Below, in pieces: positions 1 through 7,121 of a stretch of 7,329 bases of DNA. Made by a program: the position numbers and the translations under genes. Each line of letters starts with the position of its first letter. Position 1 is the first letter of the stretch. The notes beneath the pieces are model-generated. The model was not told where the DNA came from. It was given only the letters and a program-made list of their open reading frames with translations, and searched no databases. The DNA lies in contig CAIYOL010000079.1 in assembly GCA_903927855.1 (NCBI GenBank), positions 1 through 7,329 of the forward strand. Reading direction: 5' to 3'. Source of the stretch: an uncultured Planctomycetota bacterium. GTDB taxonomy: Bacteria; Planctomycetota; Phycisphaerae; Sedimentisphaerales; Anaerobacaceae.

Positions 1-1409
1 ACAAAGTCCTGGATGCTCATCAGGTTGATTTCGGGTACGCCTTCTTTACCGATGGTGGCAAAAGTGGTCTCTGTTTCCAGCGAGGCGCCGTAGGTGATAA
101 TCCCGTGTTCCCAGTCGAAGCCCTGCTGGCAGGGCACGCTGGCCTTGGCGTCACGTCCGCCGTACATAATACCTGCCAGTTCTACTCCTTTGGGATTGTT
201 CAGCTCAGGGTCGCAGTTCTCCAGAACATTCAGCGCCACGGTATAGCGGGCGTTCTTGTGAGCCAATGGGATTTCATTGCCCTTTGAGTCTTTTTTGCCT
301 TTATACCAGTTTCCTGAGAAGTTTTCGCCGTCTGCAGGGGTTTCTTCTCCCATACCGAGCCAATAGGGTTTCCCATCCTTGACCAGCAAGTTTGAGAATA
401 TCACCTCGCCCGGTTCTGACAGCACTTCCCAAATCTCAGGGTCGCTCTTGGCGGTGACATTCTGGATGATGCCGAAGATGCCCGCCTCTGCGTTGGCAGC
501 CATGCAGCGGCCGTTGACTGCGCGGAAATAAGCGATGTCGTCGCCGAGGATAGTTTCTCCGGGCAGCATTGCTGTGGATGTTTTGCCGCAGGCGCTGGGA
601 AACGCACCGGCAAGATAGGTTTTACGTCCGCCCGGCCCGTAAACTCCTGATAGGAACATATGCTCAGCAAGCCAGCCCTCACGGTCGGCCTTTCGTATCG
701 TCAGTCGCAGCGCGAGTTTCTTCAGCCCTATTGTATTGCCGCCGTATTGTGTGTTGACGCTGTACACGGTGTCGGTAGTATAGTCAATGTAGATGCGCTT
801 ATTGTCGGATTCGGTGCTTACCATACGCTCATCCATCTTACCGCAGGAGTGCAGCGTGGCAAAGAAGTGCACCTTCGGTCCTAATCGTTTGAATTCTTCA
901 TAACCCGGCCGGTATAACAGGTTCAGGCTGTGGGAAACATAGTAGGAATCGGTGCACTCGACGCAGGGAATACTGAACGGCGAATTGTTGGGGCCGAGCG
1001 TCATGAAGCGAACAATCATCGTCCGATTCGCCATCGCACCCTTAAGTAACCCGCGAACCTCAGACAGACCTTTCTCTCGTTCGATTTGATTAAGTGCTTT
1101 GCTCAGCGTCTCGGTCTTCGGAATGAGGTATTTGGTGACCTCCCGGTCGCGACCCTGGTCCTCCATCCCGTCAAAGTGGATGGTATGTCCTTTCATTTTC
1201 AGGGGTTTCTCTTCGCCGGTTTCTACCGCTTGTCTGCGAGTGTCTTCCAAATCTTCGGGCTTATCCGTGCAGATAAACACCTTCGCGGGCCTGCAAAGCT
1301 CGATTGCATCAGCCACAAATTCATTCAGCTTCGGATTATTAATCGCGGCGAGCTTATTATAATGTTCATCTGTTAGTTTCTCTTTTAATAGCTTTTCGGC
1401 ATCTGGCAT
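1..1409 (-). CDS. pckG: Phosphoenolpyruvate carboxykinase, GTP-type (partial, C-terminus beyond left edge)
   Basis: The reverse strand reads open from ATG at 1409 to the window edge, giving 469 codons with no stop. The product matches GTP-dependent PEP carboxykinase (EC 4.1.1.32), a cytosolic enzyme interconverting oxaloacetate plus GTP with PEP, CO2 and GDP. Visible landmarks are the QYGGN substrate loop (221-225), metal-ligand lysine in LKK (about 230) and histidine in WLAEHMF (H250), the FPSACGKT P-loop with reactive C274 (270-277), the GDDIAYF metal site (289-295), NARYT (385-389) and YGGRD (416-420). The family is usually about 600-630 residues, so roughly 130-160 residues are missing, including the guanine-binding loop; nucleotide type is therefore judged from overall family resemblance. 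The start is supported by AAGGAGG (1419-1425, minus strand) nine bases upstream. The gene is divergent from guaB. Truncation is a window effect, not a mutation. Confidence 0.95.
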   Translation of the reverse strand, partial: MPDAEKLLKEKLTDEHYNKLAAINNPKLNEFVADAIELCRPAKVFICTDKPEDLEDTRRQAVETGEEKPLKMKGHTIHFDGMEDQGRDREVTKYLIPKTETLSKALNQIEREKGLSEVRGLLKGAMANRTMIVRFMTLGPNNSPFSIPCVECTDSYYVSHSLNLLYRPGYEEFKRLGPKVHFFATLHSCGKMDERMVSTESDNKRIYIDYTTDTVYSVNTQYGGNTIGLKKLALRLTIRKADREGWLAEHMFLSGVYGPGGRKTYLAGAFPSACGKTSTAMLPGETILGDDIAYFRAVNGRCMAANAEAGIFGIIQNVTAKSDPEIWEVLSEPGEVIFSNLLVKDGKPYWLGMGEETPADGENFSGNWYKGKKDSKGNEIPLAHKNARYTVALNVLENCDPELNNPKGVELAGIMYGGRDAKASVPCQQGFDWEHGIITYGASLETETTFATIGKEGVPEINLMSIQDF

Positions 1410-1418
1410 ATGTAACTG

Positions 1419-1425
1419 CCTCCTT
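1419..1425 (-). promoter_or_regulatory. Strong Shine-Dalgarno for pckG
   Basis: The minus strand reads AAGGAGG, nine bases before the ATG at 1409. This is a near-perfect anti-16S match and fixes the start codon. A second ATG a few bases inside the gene is out of frame. Confidence 0.85.
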
Positions 1426-1434
1426 ATTACTGAA

Positions 1435-1449
1435 TTGAGTTAAGCTCAA
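1435..1449. repeat. Inverted repeat in the pckG leader
   Basis: TTGAG (1435-1439) and CTCAA (1445-1449) form a 5-bp inverted repeat with a 5-base spacer. It lies just downstream of the predicted pckG transcription start and upstream of the Shine-Dalgarno. It could be a small operator or an RNA hairpin; arms this short can also occur by chance. Confidence 0.3.
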
Positions 1450-1453
1450 AAAA

Positions 1454-1476
1454 GCCGAGGGATTGTAACCGCCGAG
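1454..1476. repeat. Direct repeat GCCGAG flanking the pckG -10
   Basis: GCCGAG occurs at 1454-1459 and again at 1471-1476, spaced 17 bases start to start. The two copies bracket the predicted pckG -10 element (1462-1467). The placement would suit paired regulator half-sites, but the repeats are short and no regulator is identified. Confidence 0.3.
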
Positions 1477-1491
1477 ACAACGTTATGTCAA
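1462..1491 (-). promoter_or_regulatory. Promoter for pckG
   Basis: On the minus strand a perfect -35 TTGACA (1486-1491) is followed after 18 bases by TACAAT (1462-1467), five of six to the -10 consensus. Transcription would begin near 1454-1455, giving a leader of about 45 bases before the ATG at 1409. This is the best-scoring promoter by eye on that strand and is correctly placed. Assignment to a housekeeping sigma factor is inferred from the consensus match. Confidence 0.65.
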
Positions 1492-1542
1492 CCTGTTTTT
1501 CACAAACTTGATTTTTGGCTGCGCCAGCTCGTAAAAAACAGG
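1492..1542. repeat. Nine-bp inverted repeat with internal hairpin between divergent promoters
   Basis: CCTGTTTTT (1492-1500) is perfectly complementary to AAAAACAGG (1534-1542). The 33-base loop contains a further short inverted repeat, readable as TGGC-TGC-GCCA (1516-1526) or GCTG-CGC-CAGC (1518-1528). The left arm directly abuts the pckG -35 (1486-1491). The element lies wholly between the two divergent promoters, so it could be a shared operator or a cruciform. It does not look like a terminator for either gene. Confidence 0.45.
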
Positions 1543-1553
1543 GCAAACAGGGC
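1536..1553 (+). repeat. Tandem duplication of AAACAGGGC
   Basis: AAACAGGGC occurs twice back to back (1536-1544 and 1545-1553) and is followed by a partial third unit starting AAAA. The first copy overlaps the right arm of the 9-bp inverted repeat. It lies 20 bases upstream of the guaB -35, a position where activator or repressor sites are often found. Confidence 0.5.
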
Positions 1554-1572
1554 AAAAGGCTGAAAAATAGGT

Positions 1573-1601
1573 TTGACGTCTGATTACAGTATTATTATAC
1601 T
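1573..1601 (+). promoter_or_regulatory. Promoter for guaB(-guaA)
   Basis: TTGACG (1573-1578) and TATACT (1596-1601) are separated by the ideal 17 bases, each five of six to the sigma70-type consensus. The start would be near 1608, leaving a leader of about 38 bases before the guaB ATG. The -10 lies in a palindrome, AGTAT-TATT-ATACT (1588-1601), which could be an operator. I see no purine riboswitch; the leader is too short for one. Confidence 0.7.
1588..1601. repeat. Palindrome overlapping the guaB -10
   Basis: AGTAT (1588-1592) and ATACT (1597-1601) form a perfect 5-bp inverted repeat around TATT, with the right arm covering most of the -10 box. A repressor bound here would block the promoter. 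AT-rich -10 regions make such palindromes easily by chance, so the regulatory reading is tentative. Confidence 0.3.
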
Positions 1602-1645
1602 ATCTGGTTTATATAGATACTAAGCAGCGTGATTTGGAGAGAATA

Positions 1646-3118
1646 ATGGACAAAAGTAAAATCGTCGCCGAAGGTATAACTTTCGATGATGTGCTGCTTA
1701 TACCGGCCAAGAGCGATTTTGTGCCGAGCCAGGCCCAGACCAGCACACAGCTGACCAACAATATCACACTAAATATCCCCATTGTCTCCGCCGCTATGGA
1801 TACCGTCACAGAAGCGCAGCTGGCTATCGCCCTGGCTCAGGAAGGCGGCATAGGAATAATTCACAAAAATTTGTCGATTGACGCGCAGAAGCTGGAGGTC
1901 GCAAAGGTCAAACGCTCTGAGAACGAACGTGTCCTCGACCCCGTAACATTATCGCCTGCTGAACCTGTAAGAAGAGCACGAGAGCTGATGAACGAATATA
2001 ATGTCTCGGGCTTTCCTATCGTCGACGGCAAAAGACTGGTAGGCATTCTAACTCGTAGGGACTTGAAGTTTCTAAAAGACTATGACGTTAAAATAAGCAC
2101 GGTAATGACAAAAGACAAGCTCATTACAGCCCCCGCGGAAACAACACTCGAACAGGCAAAAGAGATTCTGCAAAAGCACAAGGTCGAAAAGCTGCCTTTA
2201 GTCAACTCGAAAGGCGAATTGACGGGCCTGATTACGATGAGGGACATTGACCGTGTTCAGCAGTATCCGATGGCCGCCAAGGATGAGCGGGGCAGGCTGC
2301 GAGTTGGGGCGGCGGTAGGCGTGCAGGATTATGAGAGAATCGCTGCCTTGATAGAAGCTGAGGTGGACGTTATCGTCGTCGATACCGCCCACGGCCATTC
2401 ACAAAATGTTATCGACACCCTCAAGACCATTAAAAGCAAGTATGATATTGACGTAATTGCAGGAAATATTGCGACGGCGGATGCAGCCAAGGATTTAATA
2501 GCAGCCGGTGCAAACGCTCTCAAAGTCGGCATCGGCCCCGGTGCAATTTGTACTACCAGGGTGATTTCCGGCGCCGGTATGCCGCAAATATCGGCGATAA
2601 TCAACTGCACTGAGGTGGCAGACAAGCATAATATCCCCGTCATAGCCGATGGAGGAATAAGATTGTCCGGCGACATAACAAAGGCCATTGCTGCCGGCGC
2701 TTCAACCGTCATGATCGGCTCGCTGTTTGCAGGTCTGAAGGAAAGCCCCGGACAATTGGTTATATATAAGGGCAGACAGTTCAAGGAATACAGGGGGATG
2801 GGTTCTTTAGGGGCGATGGTCAAAGGTTCGGCGGAAAGATACGGCCAAAAGAAAACTACCGAGAAAGACAAACTTGTCCCCGAAGGTGTTGAAGGCCGCG
2901 TGCCATACCGTGGAACACTGGACGGTTTTGTCTATCAGCTTGTCGGCGGCCTCCAGGCAGGAATGGGGTATTGCGGGGCAAGAAATATCGAAGAGCTTAG
3001 AAAAAATAGCCGCTTTGTACGTGTAAGCTCGGCTTCTGTCAGTGAATCGCATCCGCACGATATCCAGATAACTAAAGAGGCGCCGAACTATTCAGCGACC
3101 GTGCCTTTCGAAGACTAA
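1646..3118 (+). CDS. guaB: Inosine-5'-monophosphate dehydrogenase
   Basis: This 490-residue protein is full length for bacterial IMPDH (EC 1.1.1.205). The enzyme oxidises IMP to XMP with NAD+, the committed cytosolic step to guanine nucleotides. In order: N-terminal barrel start with FDDVLLIP (13-20) and SAAMDTVTE (48-56); a CBS pair (about 97-205) inserted in the TIM barrel; the catalytic loop GPGAICTTR (298-305) with C302; the phosphate-binding DGGIR (335-339) and YRGMGS (382-387); the mobile flap with R398-Y399; and the C-terminal ESHPHDIQ segment (467-474). An in-frame TTG at 1634 would add four residues, but GGAGAG (1636-1641) overlaps it and sits six bases after its GGAG core before ATG 1646, so the ATG is preferred. 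guaA follows after 49 bases. No key residue appears missing. Confidence 0.97.
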   Translation: MDKSKIVAEGITFDDVLLIPAKSDFVPSQAQTSTQLTNNITLNIPIVSAAMDTVTEAQLAIALAQEGGIGIIHKNLSIDAQKLEVAKVKRSENERVLDPVTLSPAEPVRRARELMNEYNVSGFPIVDGKRLVGILTRRDLKFLKDYDVKISTVMTKDKLITAPAETTLEQAKEILQKHKVEKLPLVNSKGELTGLITMRDIDRVQQYPMAAKDERGRLRVGAAVGVQDYERIAALIEAEVDVIVVDTAHGHSQNVIDTLKTIKSKYDIDVIAGNIATADAAKDLIAAGANALKVGIGPGAICTTRVISGAGMPQISAIINCTEVADKHNIPVIADGGIRLSGDITKAIAAGASTVMIGSLFAGLKESPGQLVIYKGRQFKEYRGMGSLGAMVKGSAERYGQKKTTEKDKLVPEGVEGRVPYRGTLDGFVYQLVGGLQAGMGYCGARNIEELRKNSRFVRVSSASVSESHPHDIQITKEAPNYSATVPFED

Positions 3119-3129
3119 CAGTTAGGTTC

Positions 3130-3141
3130 CCCCTTACGGGG
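3130..3141 (+). other. Small GC hairpin in the guaB-guaA gap
   Basis: CCCC (3130-3133) can pair with GGGG (3138-3141) around a TTAC loop. There is no following T-run, so it is not an intrinsic terminator. It lies 26 bases before the guaA start, where it might affect mRNA stability or translation of guaA. A four-pair stem is weak evidence on its own. Confidence 0.25.
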
Positions 3142-3167
3142 CGTTTATGGGGCGCGACTAACGAATT

Positions 3168-4709
3168 ATGAACCATGAGATGATAGCCATTCTTGACTTT
3201 GGCAGCCAGTACAGCCAACTGATAGCAAGGCGGGTTCGAGAGCACAACGTTTACTCGGAGATTTTTCGGGCAGACACACCGGCTAAGCAGTTACGGCAGC
3301 TTCCTCTAAAGGGTTTAATACTCTCCGGCGGTCCCGCAAGCGTCTATAGCAAAAATGCGATAGAATGCGACCGCAAAATCTTCGAGTTAGGTCTGCCGAT
3401 TTTGGGCATCTGTTACGGAATGCAGCTCGGATGTAAATTCCTCGGTGGACATGTTGTTCCGGCGCAAAAACGAGAATATGGGAGGACAACTCTGTCGATA
3501 GTTGACAAGAGCGATTTGTTTGCACATCTGCCGGATTCAATAACAGTCTGGGCCAGCCACGGCGACCAGGTCAGTAAATTAGGCGATGATTTCGCGGTAT
3601 TAGCAACCACCGAGACTTGTCCTTATGCTGCGGTAAGACATAAAAATAAAAATTTCTTTGGTGTTCAATTCCATCCCGAAGTTGCGCACACGCCGCAGGG
3701 ACAGGAGATTTTGAAAAATTTCCTTTATAATATCTGCCGTTGCAGCGGCGACTGGAAAATGAGCGACTTCGTTGATAAAACAACCGAAGAGATTCGCAAA
3801 AAGGTCGGCGACGCTATGGTCATCTGCGGCCTGAGCGGCGGCGTGGACTCATCAGTTACCGCTTCACTCGTCCATAAGGCGATAGGTGACCAGCTTGTTT
3901 GTATTTTCGTTGATAACGGCCTGCTTCGAAATAATGAGCGAGAAAATGTTACTTCAACTTTCGGAGACCACTTTCACATAAACCTGCGGGTCATAGACTG
4001 GTCTAAACAATTCCTGAAGGGATTGGCCGGCGCGATAGACCCGCAACAGAAACGGCGAATAATAGGTGCCGAATTCATCGAGGCGTTCAAGTCCGAAGCG
4101 TCGAAGATTAAAAACGTCAGGTTTCTCGCGCAGGGAACTCTTTATCCTGATGTTATTGAGTCTGGTGCTAAAGACGGTAATCCCGCTGCCAACATAAAAC
4201 TCCACCACAATGTAGGCGCACTGCCGAAGCAACTCGGTTTCGAGCTGATTGAGCCGCTGCGGGATTTGTTTAAGGACGAGGTCCGCACCGTCGGTGAGTA
4301 TCTGGGACTACCCGAAGATATTGTCTGGCGGCATCCTTTCCCGGGCCCCGGCCTTGCTGTGAGAATTATTGGTGAAGTCACCCCGCAAAGGCTGCAAATT
4401 CTGCGGGCTGCCGATGAAATCTTAATAGATGAAATAAGGTCGGCGGGACTGTATAGAAAAATATCTCAGGCGTTAACAGTGCTTTTGCCTGTCTCGACCG
4501 TCGGCGTAATGGGCGATGAACGAAGCTACGAGAATGTCATTGCTGTTCGGGCGGTCGAGACCCCCGATTTTATGACCGCTGATTTTTCCCATATCCCTTA
4601 TGACGTGCTGGGTGTAATATCCAACAGAATTATTAACGAGGTTCGCGGGGTCAACCGTGTCGTGTATGATATATCGAGTAAGCCGCCGGCGACGATTGAA
4701 TGGGAATAA
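3168..4709 (+). CDS. guaA: GMP synthase (glutamine-hydrolysing)
   Basis: A 513-residue two-domain GMP synthetase (EC 6.3.5.2), normal family length, which converts XMP, ATP and glutamine to GMP in the cytosol. The N-terminal class I glutamine amidotransferase domain (about 5-190) has the nucleophile C82 in GICYGMQ and the partners H169 and E171 in QFHPEV. The ATP-pyrophosphatase domain carries the P-loop SGGVDSS (223-229). The C-terminal dimerisation and XMP-binding part shows HHNVG (346-350), [11 protein letters not shown] (389-399) and the terminal [10 protein letters not shown]. The segment normally written KSHHNVGGLP reads [10 protein letters not shown] here, a mild variation. No clear Shine-Dalgarno precedes ATG 3168; a second ATG at 3180 is possible and would remove four residues. 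The gene lies 49 bases after guaB and probably shares its transcript, completing IMP to GMP. Confidence 0.97.
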   Translation: MNHEMIAILDFGSQYSQLIARRVREHNVYSEIFRADTPAKQLRQLPLKGLILSGGPASVYSKNAIECDRKIFELGLPILGICYGMQLGCKFLGGHVVPAQKREYGRTTLSIVDKSDLFAHLPDSITVWASHGDQVSKLGDDFAVLATTETCPYAAVRHKNKNFFGVQFHPEVAHTPQGQEILKNFLYNICRCSGDWKMSDFVDKTTEEIRKKVGDAMVICGLSGGVDSSVTASLVHKAIGDQLVCIFVDNGLLRNNERENVTSTFGDHFHINLRVIDWSKQFLKGLAGAIDPQQKRRIIGAEFIEAFKSEASKIKNVRFLAQGTLYPDVIESGAKDGNPAANIKLHHNVGALPKQLGFELIEPLRDLFKDEVRTVGEYLGLPEDIVWRHPFPGPGLAVRIIGEVTPQRLQILRAADEILIDEIRSAGLYRKISQALTVLLPVSTVGVMGDERSYENVIAVRAVETPDFMTADFSHIPYDVLGVISNRIINEVRGVNRVVYDISSKPPATIEWE

Positions 4710-4946
4710 CAAAGCCTGCACTCCGAGCGTGATGCCTGCTTCAAGATATCTTTATAACAACTACTAACCGCATATATTATCTTTACCAAGTGGATACGAT
4801 GTTCTCTTCCCATCCCACAGAATACGTAGAAATTGTTTGACGGGTAAGGAAAGGGTGAGTAAATTTTCAGGATGGTCGTTGAATTTCACCGAGCAGATAG
4901 CAGATAAACTACAGATGAAAAAGTACGGGAGATAGAAAGTAGCGAA
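4710..4946. other. Spacer between guaA and methyltransferase, no confident gene
   Basis: This spacer holds no recognised RNA and no clear intrinsic terminator for guaA. GCCTGC occurs twice (4714-4719 and 4734-4739). One plus-strand frame is open from 4768 to a TAG at 4933-4935 (55 sense codons), but its only ATG is at 4915, leaving six codons. A possible promoter lies at 4837-4865. A minus-strand open frame also crosses here, but it runs antisense into the methyltransferase and looks spurious. Confidence 0.5.
4837..4865 (+). promoter_or_regulatory. Possible promoter for the methyltransferase
   Basis: TTGACG (4837-4842) and TAAATT (4860-4865) are spaced 17 bases apart, matching five and four of six consensus positions. 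It lies about 80 bases before the methyltransferase start, so the gene may be transcribed separately from guaBA. The -10 is weak, and read-through from guaA is equally possible. Confidence 0.35.
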
Positions 4947-5765
4947 ATGAAAAATGTATCTGAAGAATCCAAGGAGCAAAAAAGATGGGATCAGTACGGG
5001 CAAGAGCGAATGGTCGCTATGCAAAAAAATCCTGAGAGGTTTATAATCACCAACTCACCTTATCAGGGAATCGAGATGCACGACGGTCTTATGAAGTATC
5101 TGGGGTCCATTGGCGGGAAAAAAGTGCTTGAGTTAGGATGCGGGCATGGAGTCTTTTCTGTTTTTCTTGCGAAACAAGGAGCAAAAGTCGCAGGACTTGA
5201 CATCGGACCGAGCTTGATAGCCTCAGCAAACATGTTGGCCGGAATTAATCAGGTTGATTGCGAGTTCCGAGAAGCAAGTATATTGCAGTTGCCGTTTGAG
5301 GCGAACTCGTTTGATATTGTGGTTGGTATGAGGATATTGCATCATTTGTCCCACATTGATCTCATAAAAGCAGTGCAGGAAACTCATAGGGTATTGAAAG
5401 AAAACGGCATCGCGGTGTTCTCTGAACCTGTCGAGAACAGTAAAATTTTTGACTTTATCCAGAAACTGTTTCCTGCAGGAAAAAAGGGGGACCGTTATTA
5501 TAGGCCTTCGGTGTTGCAACGGAAGGCATGGGGGAAATACATTGAAACGCTCGATGATAGACCTTTGACGACCGAGGAACTTATCGCAGCAGGAAGACTT
5601 TTTCGAACTGTCGAAAAACAAAGCTATGGTCTGCTGATTCGGCTTCAAAGGCTTGTTGGGCGAAGGTTCAGGCGGGCATTGTTCGCTATAGATAAGGTAT
5701 TGTTAGGCAGCGTTCATCCCCTCAGATATTTCTGCCAGTATGTGCTTGTACAGTACCGTAAATAA
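4947..5765 (+). CDS. Class I SAM-dependent methyltransferase, substrate unknown
   Basis: A 272-residue protein with the Rossmann-type methyltransferase fold of the Methyltransf_11/UbiE-like kind. Motif I is LELGCGHG (61-68), the SAM-ribose acidic residue is probably D85 in GLDIG, the next motif is LPFEANSFDIVVGMRILHHL (115-134), and the following strand region is HRVLKENGIAVFSEP (147-161). The N-terminal 45 residues are charged. Beyond about 165 the sequence is not a recognised domain to me and has a basic, partly hydrophobic end (about 225-272), which may contact a lipid or membrane; I see no signal peptide. The ATG at 4947 has only a distant GGGAG (4927-4931), 15 bases away; later methionines at 22 and 25 would cut into the charged N-terminus. 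Neighbours give no substrate clue. Small molecule, lipid or saccharide methylation are all possible. Confidence 0.85.
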   Translation: MKNVSEESKEQKRWDQYGQERMVAMQKNPERFIITNSPYQGIEMHDGLMKYLGSIGGKKVLELGCGHGVFSVFLAKQGAKVAGLDIGPSLIASANMLAGINQVDCEFREASILQLPFEANSFDIVVGMRILHHLSHIDLIKAVQETHRVLKENGIAVFSEPVENSKIFDFIQKLFPAGKKGDRYYRPSVLQRKAWGKYIETLDDRPLTTEELIAAGRLFRTVEKQSYGLLIRLQRLVGRRFRRALFAIDKVLLGSVHPLRYFCQYVLVQYRK

Positions 5766-5780
5766 TTCCGGTTTACATTT

Positions 5781-5801
5781 CTGAGTATTTCTCCAACTCA
5801 G
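5781..5801 (+). terminator. Possible weak terminator hairpin after the methyltransferase
   Basis: CTGAGT (5781-5786) and ACTCAG (5796-5801) form a perfect 6-bp stem around a 9-base loop, 15 bases after the methyltransferase stop codon. Only a mixed T-rich stretch follows, so it is a poor intrinsic terminator. It could instead be an operator or a 3' stability hairpin. Confidence 0.3.
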
Positions 5802-5825
5802 TATCATTTCATAAGATAAAATAAT

Positions 5826-5853
5826 TTGAAAATTTATCATTTAAGTGTAGACT
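5826..5853 (+). promoter_or_regulatory. Possible promoter for the aminotransferase
   Basis: TTGAAA (5826-5831) and TAGACT (5848-5853) are separated by 16 bases, matching five and four of six consensus positions, about 50 bases before the ATG at 5901. The -35 lies inside a 6-bp inverted repeat, GATAAA (5815-5820) with TTTATC (5833-5838), which might be an operator. The spacer is AT-rich, so chance matches are likely. Confidence 0.35.
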
Positions 5854-5900
5854 ATCCGATTGTATTAAGAATGCGCTTGTTGATTTAGCAGGTAAAGATT

Positions 5901-7121
5901 ATGGCAGAATTTAAGATTGAGCCGGCACAGAGAATCACGCGTTTGCCGCCCTATCTTTTCGGGCGGTTAAATGCTCTGAAATTGGCTAAACGTCAGCAGG
6001 GTGCGGATATTATCGACCTTGGAATGGGTAATCCCACTGACCCGGCTCCGCAAATTATCGTTGACAAGTTATGCGAAGCGGCCCGTGACCCGCGCAACCA
6101 CCGATACAGTGCTTCAAAAGGCATTAAGAACCTGAGGGGCGAGGTTGCCAAAAAGTACGCCCGCCTTTGGAATGTGCAGCTGGACCCGGAGACGGAAGTG
6201 CTGGCTTGTATCGGCTCAAAAGAAGGATTCAGCCATATGTGCCTGGCAATGCTGGGCCCTGGTGATACCGCAATTGTCCCCGACCCTGCTTTCCCCATAC
6301 ACAATTACGCTGTGGCTTTGGCCGGAGCGAATGTGATAACGGTGCCTTTGGGCAATGATGAAAAGTTTATCAATAATATTACAGGGGTAGTGGAGCATCT
6401 GTATCCTAGGCCGAAGCTGCTTATTCTTAATTACCCTCATAATCCAACCGCGATGACCGTTGACGAAGGATTTTTCGAACCAGTCGTCGATTTGGCAAAG
6501 CGGTTCGGTATAGCGGTCATTCACGATTTTGCCTACGGCGAAACCTGCTTCAACGGCTATAAAGCGCCGAGCTTTCTCTCCGTCAAAGGCGCAAAAGATG
6601 TCGGCGTCGAGTTTATTACACTGAGCAAACCCTATAATATGGCCGGTTTCCGAATCGGCTTTGCCGCTGGGAATAAAGATATGCTCAATTACCTTGCAAC
6701 AATCAAGGGCTACTATGACTATGGCATATTCCAGGCCGTCCAGATTGCAGGAATTATCGCCTTGAGAGAGTGCAACAACGATATTATTGTTCAAAACCAA
6801 AAATACCAGTCCCGCAGGGACGTTGTCTGCGACGGACTTAACAGAATTGGCTGGGAAGTCGAAAAACCGCGGGCTTCGATGTTCGTTTGGGCGAAGGTGC
6901 CGCAGGAACACTCCAAAGGCAAAGGCAGCCTCGATTATGCAATGGACCTTCTGGAGTATGCGGATGTCGTAATTTCACCGGGCAGGGCTTTCGGAGAAAA
7001 CGGCGAAAATTATATGCGGATAGCTCTTGTCGAAAACGAGCAGCGCCTCCGCCAGGCTGTCCGTAACATCAGCCGGTTTGTACAGGAAAGACCGATAAGA
7101 AAAACGAACAGAAAAAGCTAA
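5901..7121 (+). CDS. Class I PLP aminotransferase, AlaC/DapL-like
   Basis: A 406-residue fold-type I aminotransferase of usual length. It resembles E. coli AlaC (glutamate-pyruvate transaminase) along its whole length, for example RLPPYLF (14-20), DLGMGNPTDP (39-48), GSKEGF (105-110), the YPHNPTA segment with N181 (178-184), HDFAY with D209 and Y212 (208-212), the PLP lysine K243 in SKPYNMAGFRIGF (242-254), and the carboxylate-binding arginine R373 in MRIALVEN (372-379). It probably moves amino groups between glutamate and pyruvate or a related keto acid in the cytosol. Homologues are often labelled LL-diaminopimelate aminotransferase, so a lysine or cell-wall precursor role cannot be excluded and no symbol is given. 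ATG 5901 has a weak AGGT (5890-5893) seven bases upstream. The C-terminal tail (about 397-406) is basic and probably disordered. Confidence 0.92.
   Translation: MAEFKIEPAQRITRLPPYLFGRLNALKLAKRQQGADIIDLGMGNPTDPAPQIIVDKLCEAARDPRNHRYSASKGIKNLRGEVAKKYARLWNVQLDPETEVLACIGSKEGFSHMCLAMLGPGDTAIVPDPAFPIHNYAVALAGANVITVPLGNDEKFINNITGVVEHLYPRPKLLILNYPHNPTAMTVDEGFFEPVVDLAKRFGIAVIHDFAYGETCFNGYKAPSFLSVKGAKDVGVEFITLSKPYNMAGFRIGFAAGNKDMLNYLATIKGYYDYGIFQAVQIAGIIALRECNNDIIVQNQKYQSRRDVVCDGLNRIGWEVEKPRASMFVWAKVPQEHSKGKGSLDYAMDLLEYADVVISPGRAFGENGENYMRIALVENEQRLRQAVRNISRFVQERPIRKTNRKS

Noticed and set aside
105..287. Plus-strand open frame opposite pckG, with others at 569-757, 660-884 and 1086-1376
   Set aside because: They lie antisense to a continuous, clearly conserved PEP carboxykinase reading frame and their translations resemble nothing.
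1594..1599. Perfect TATAAT on the minus strand inside the guaB promoter
   Set aside because: There is no matching -35 at the right distance (TAGTAT at 1617-1622), and it follows from the AT-rich palindrome at the guaB -10.
1634..1636. TTG as the guaB start codon
   Set aside because: It overlaps the GGAGAG ribosome site that serves ATG 1646, and the extra four residues are not expected in the family.
1608..1645. Purine riboswitch in the guaB leader
   Set aside because: The predicted leader is only about 38 bases and shows no aptamer-like paired structure.
2329..2871. Long minus-strand open frame (180 codons) within guaB
   Set aside because: It is fully antisense to conserved IMP dehydrogenase sequence and is explained by its codon pattern; no ribosome site or promoter supports it.
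4764..5024. Minus-strand open frame with a hydrophobic N-terminal half
   Set aside because: It overlaps the methyltransferase start in antisense; the hydrophobic look comes from the complement of A-rich charged codons, and no ribosome site is seen.
6216..6911. Long minus-strand open frame (231 codons) within the aminotransferase
   Set aside because: It is antisense to conserved catalytic motifs of the aminotransferase and has no recognisable domain.
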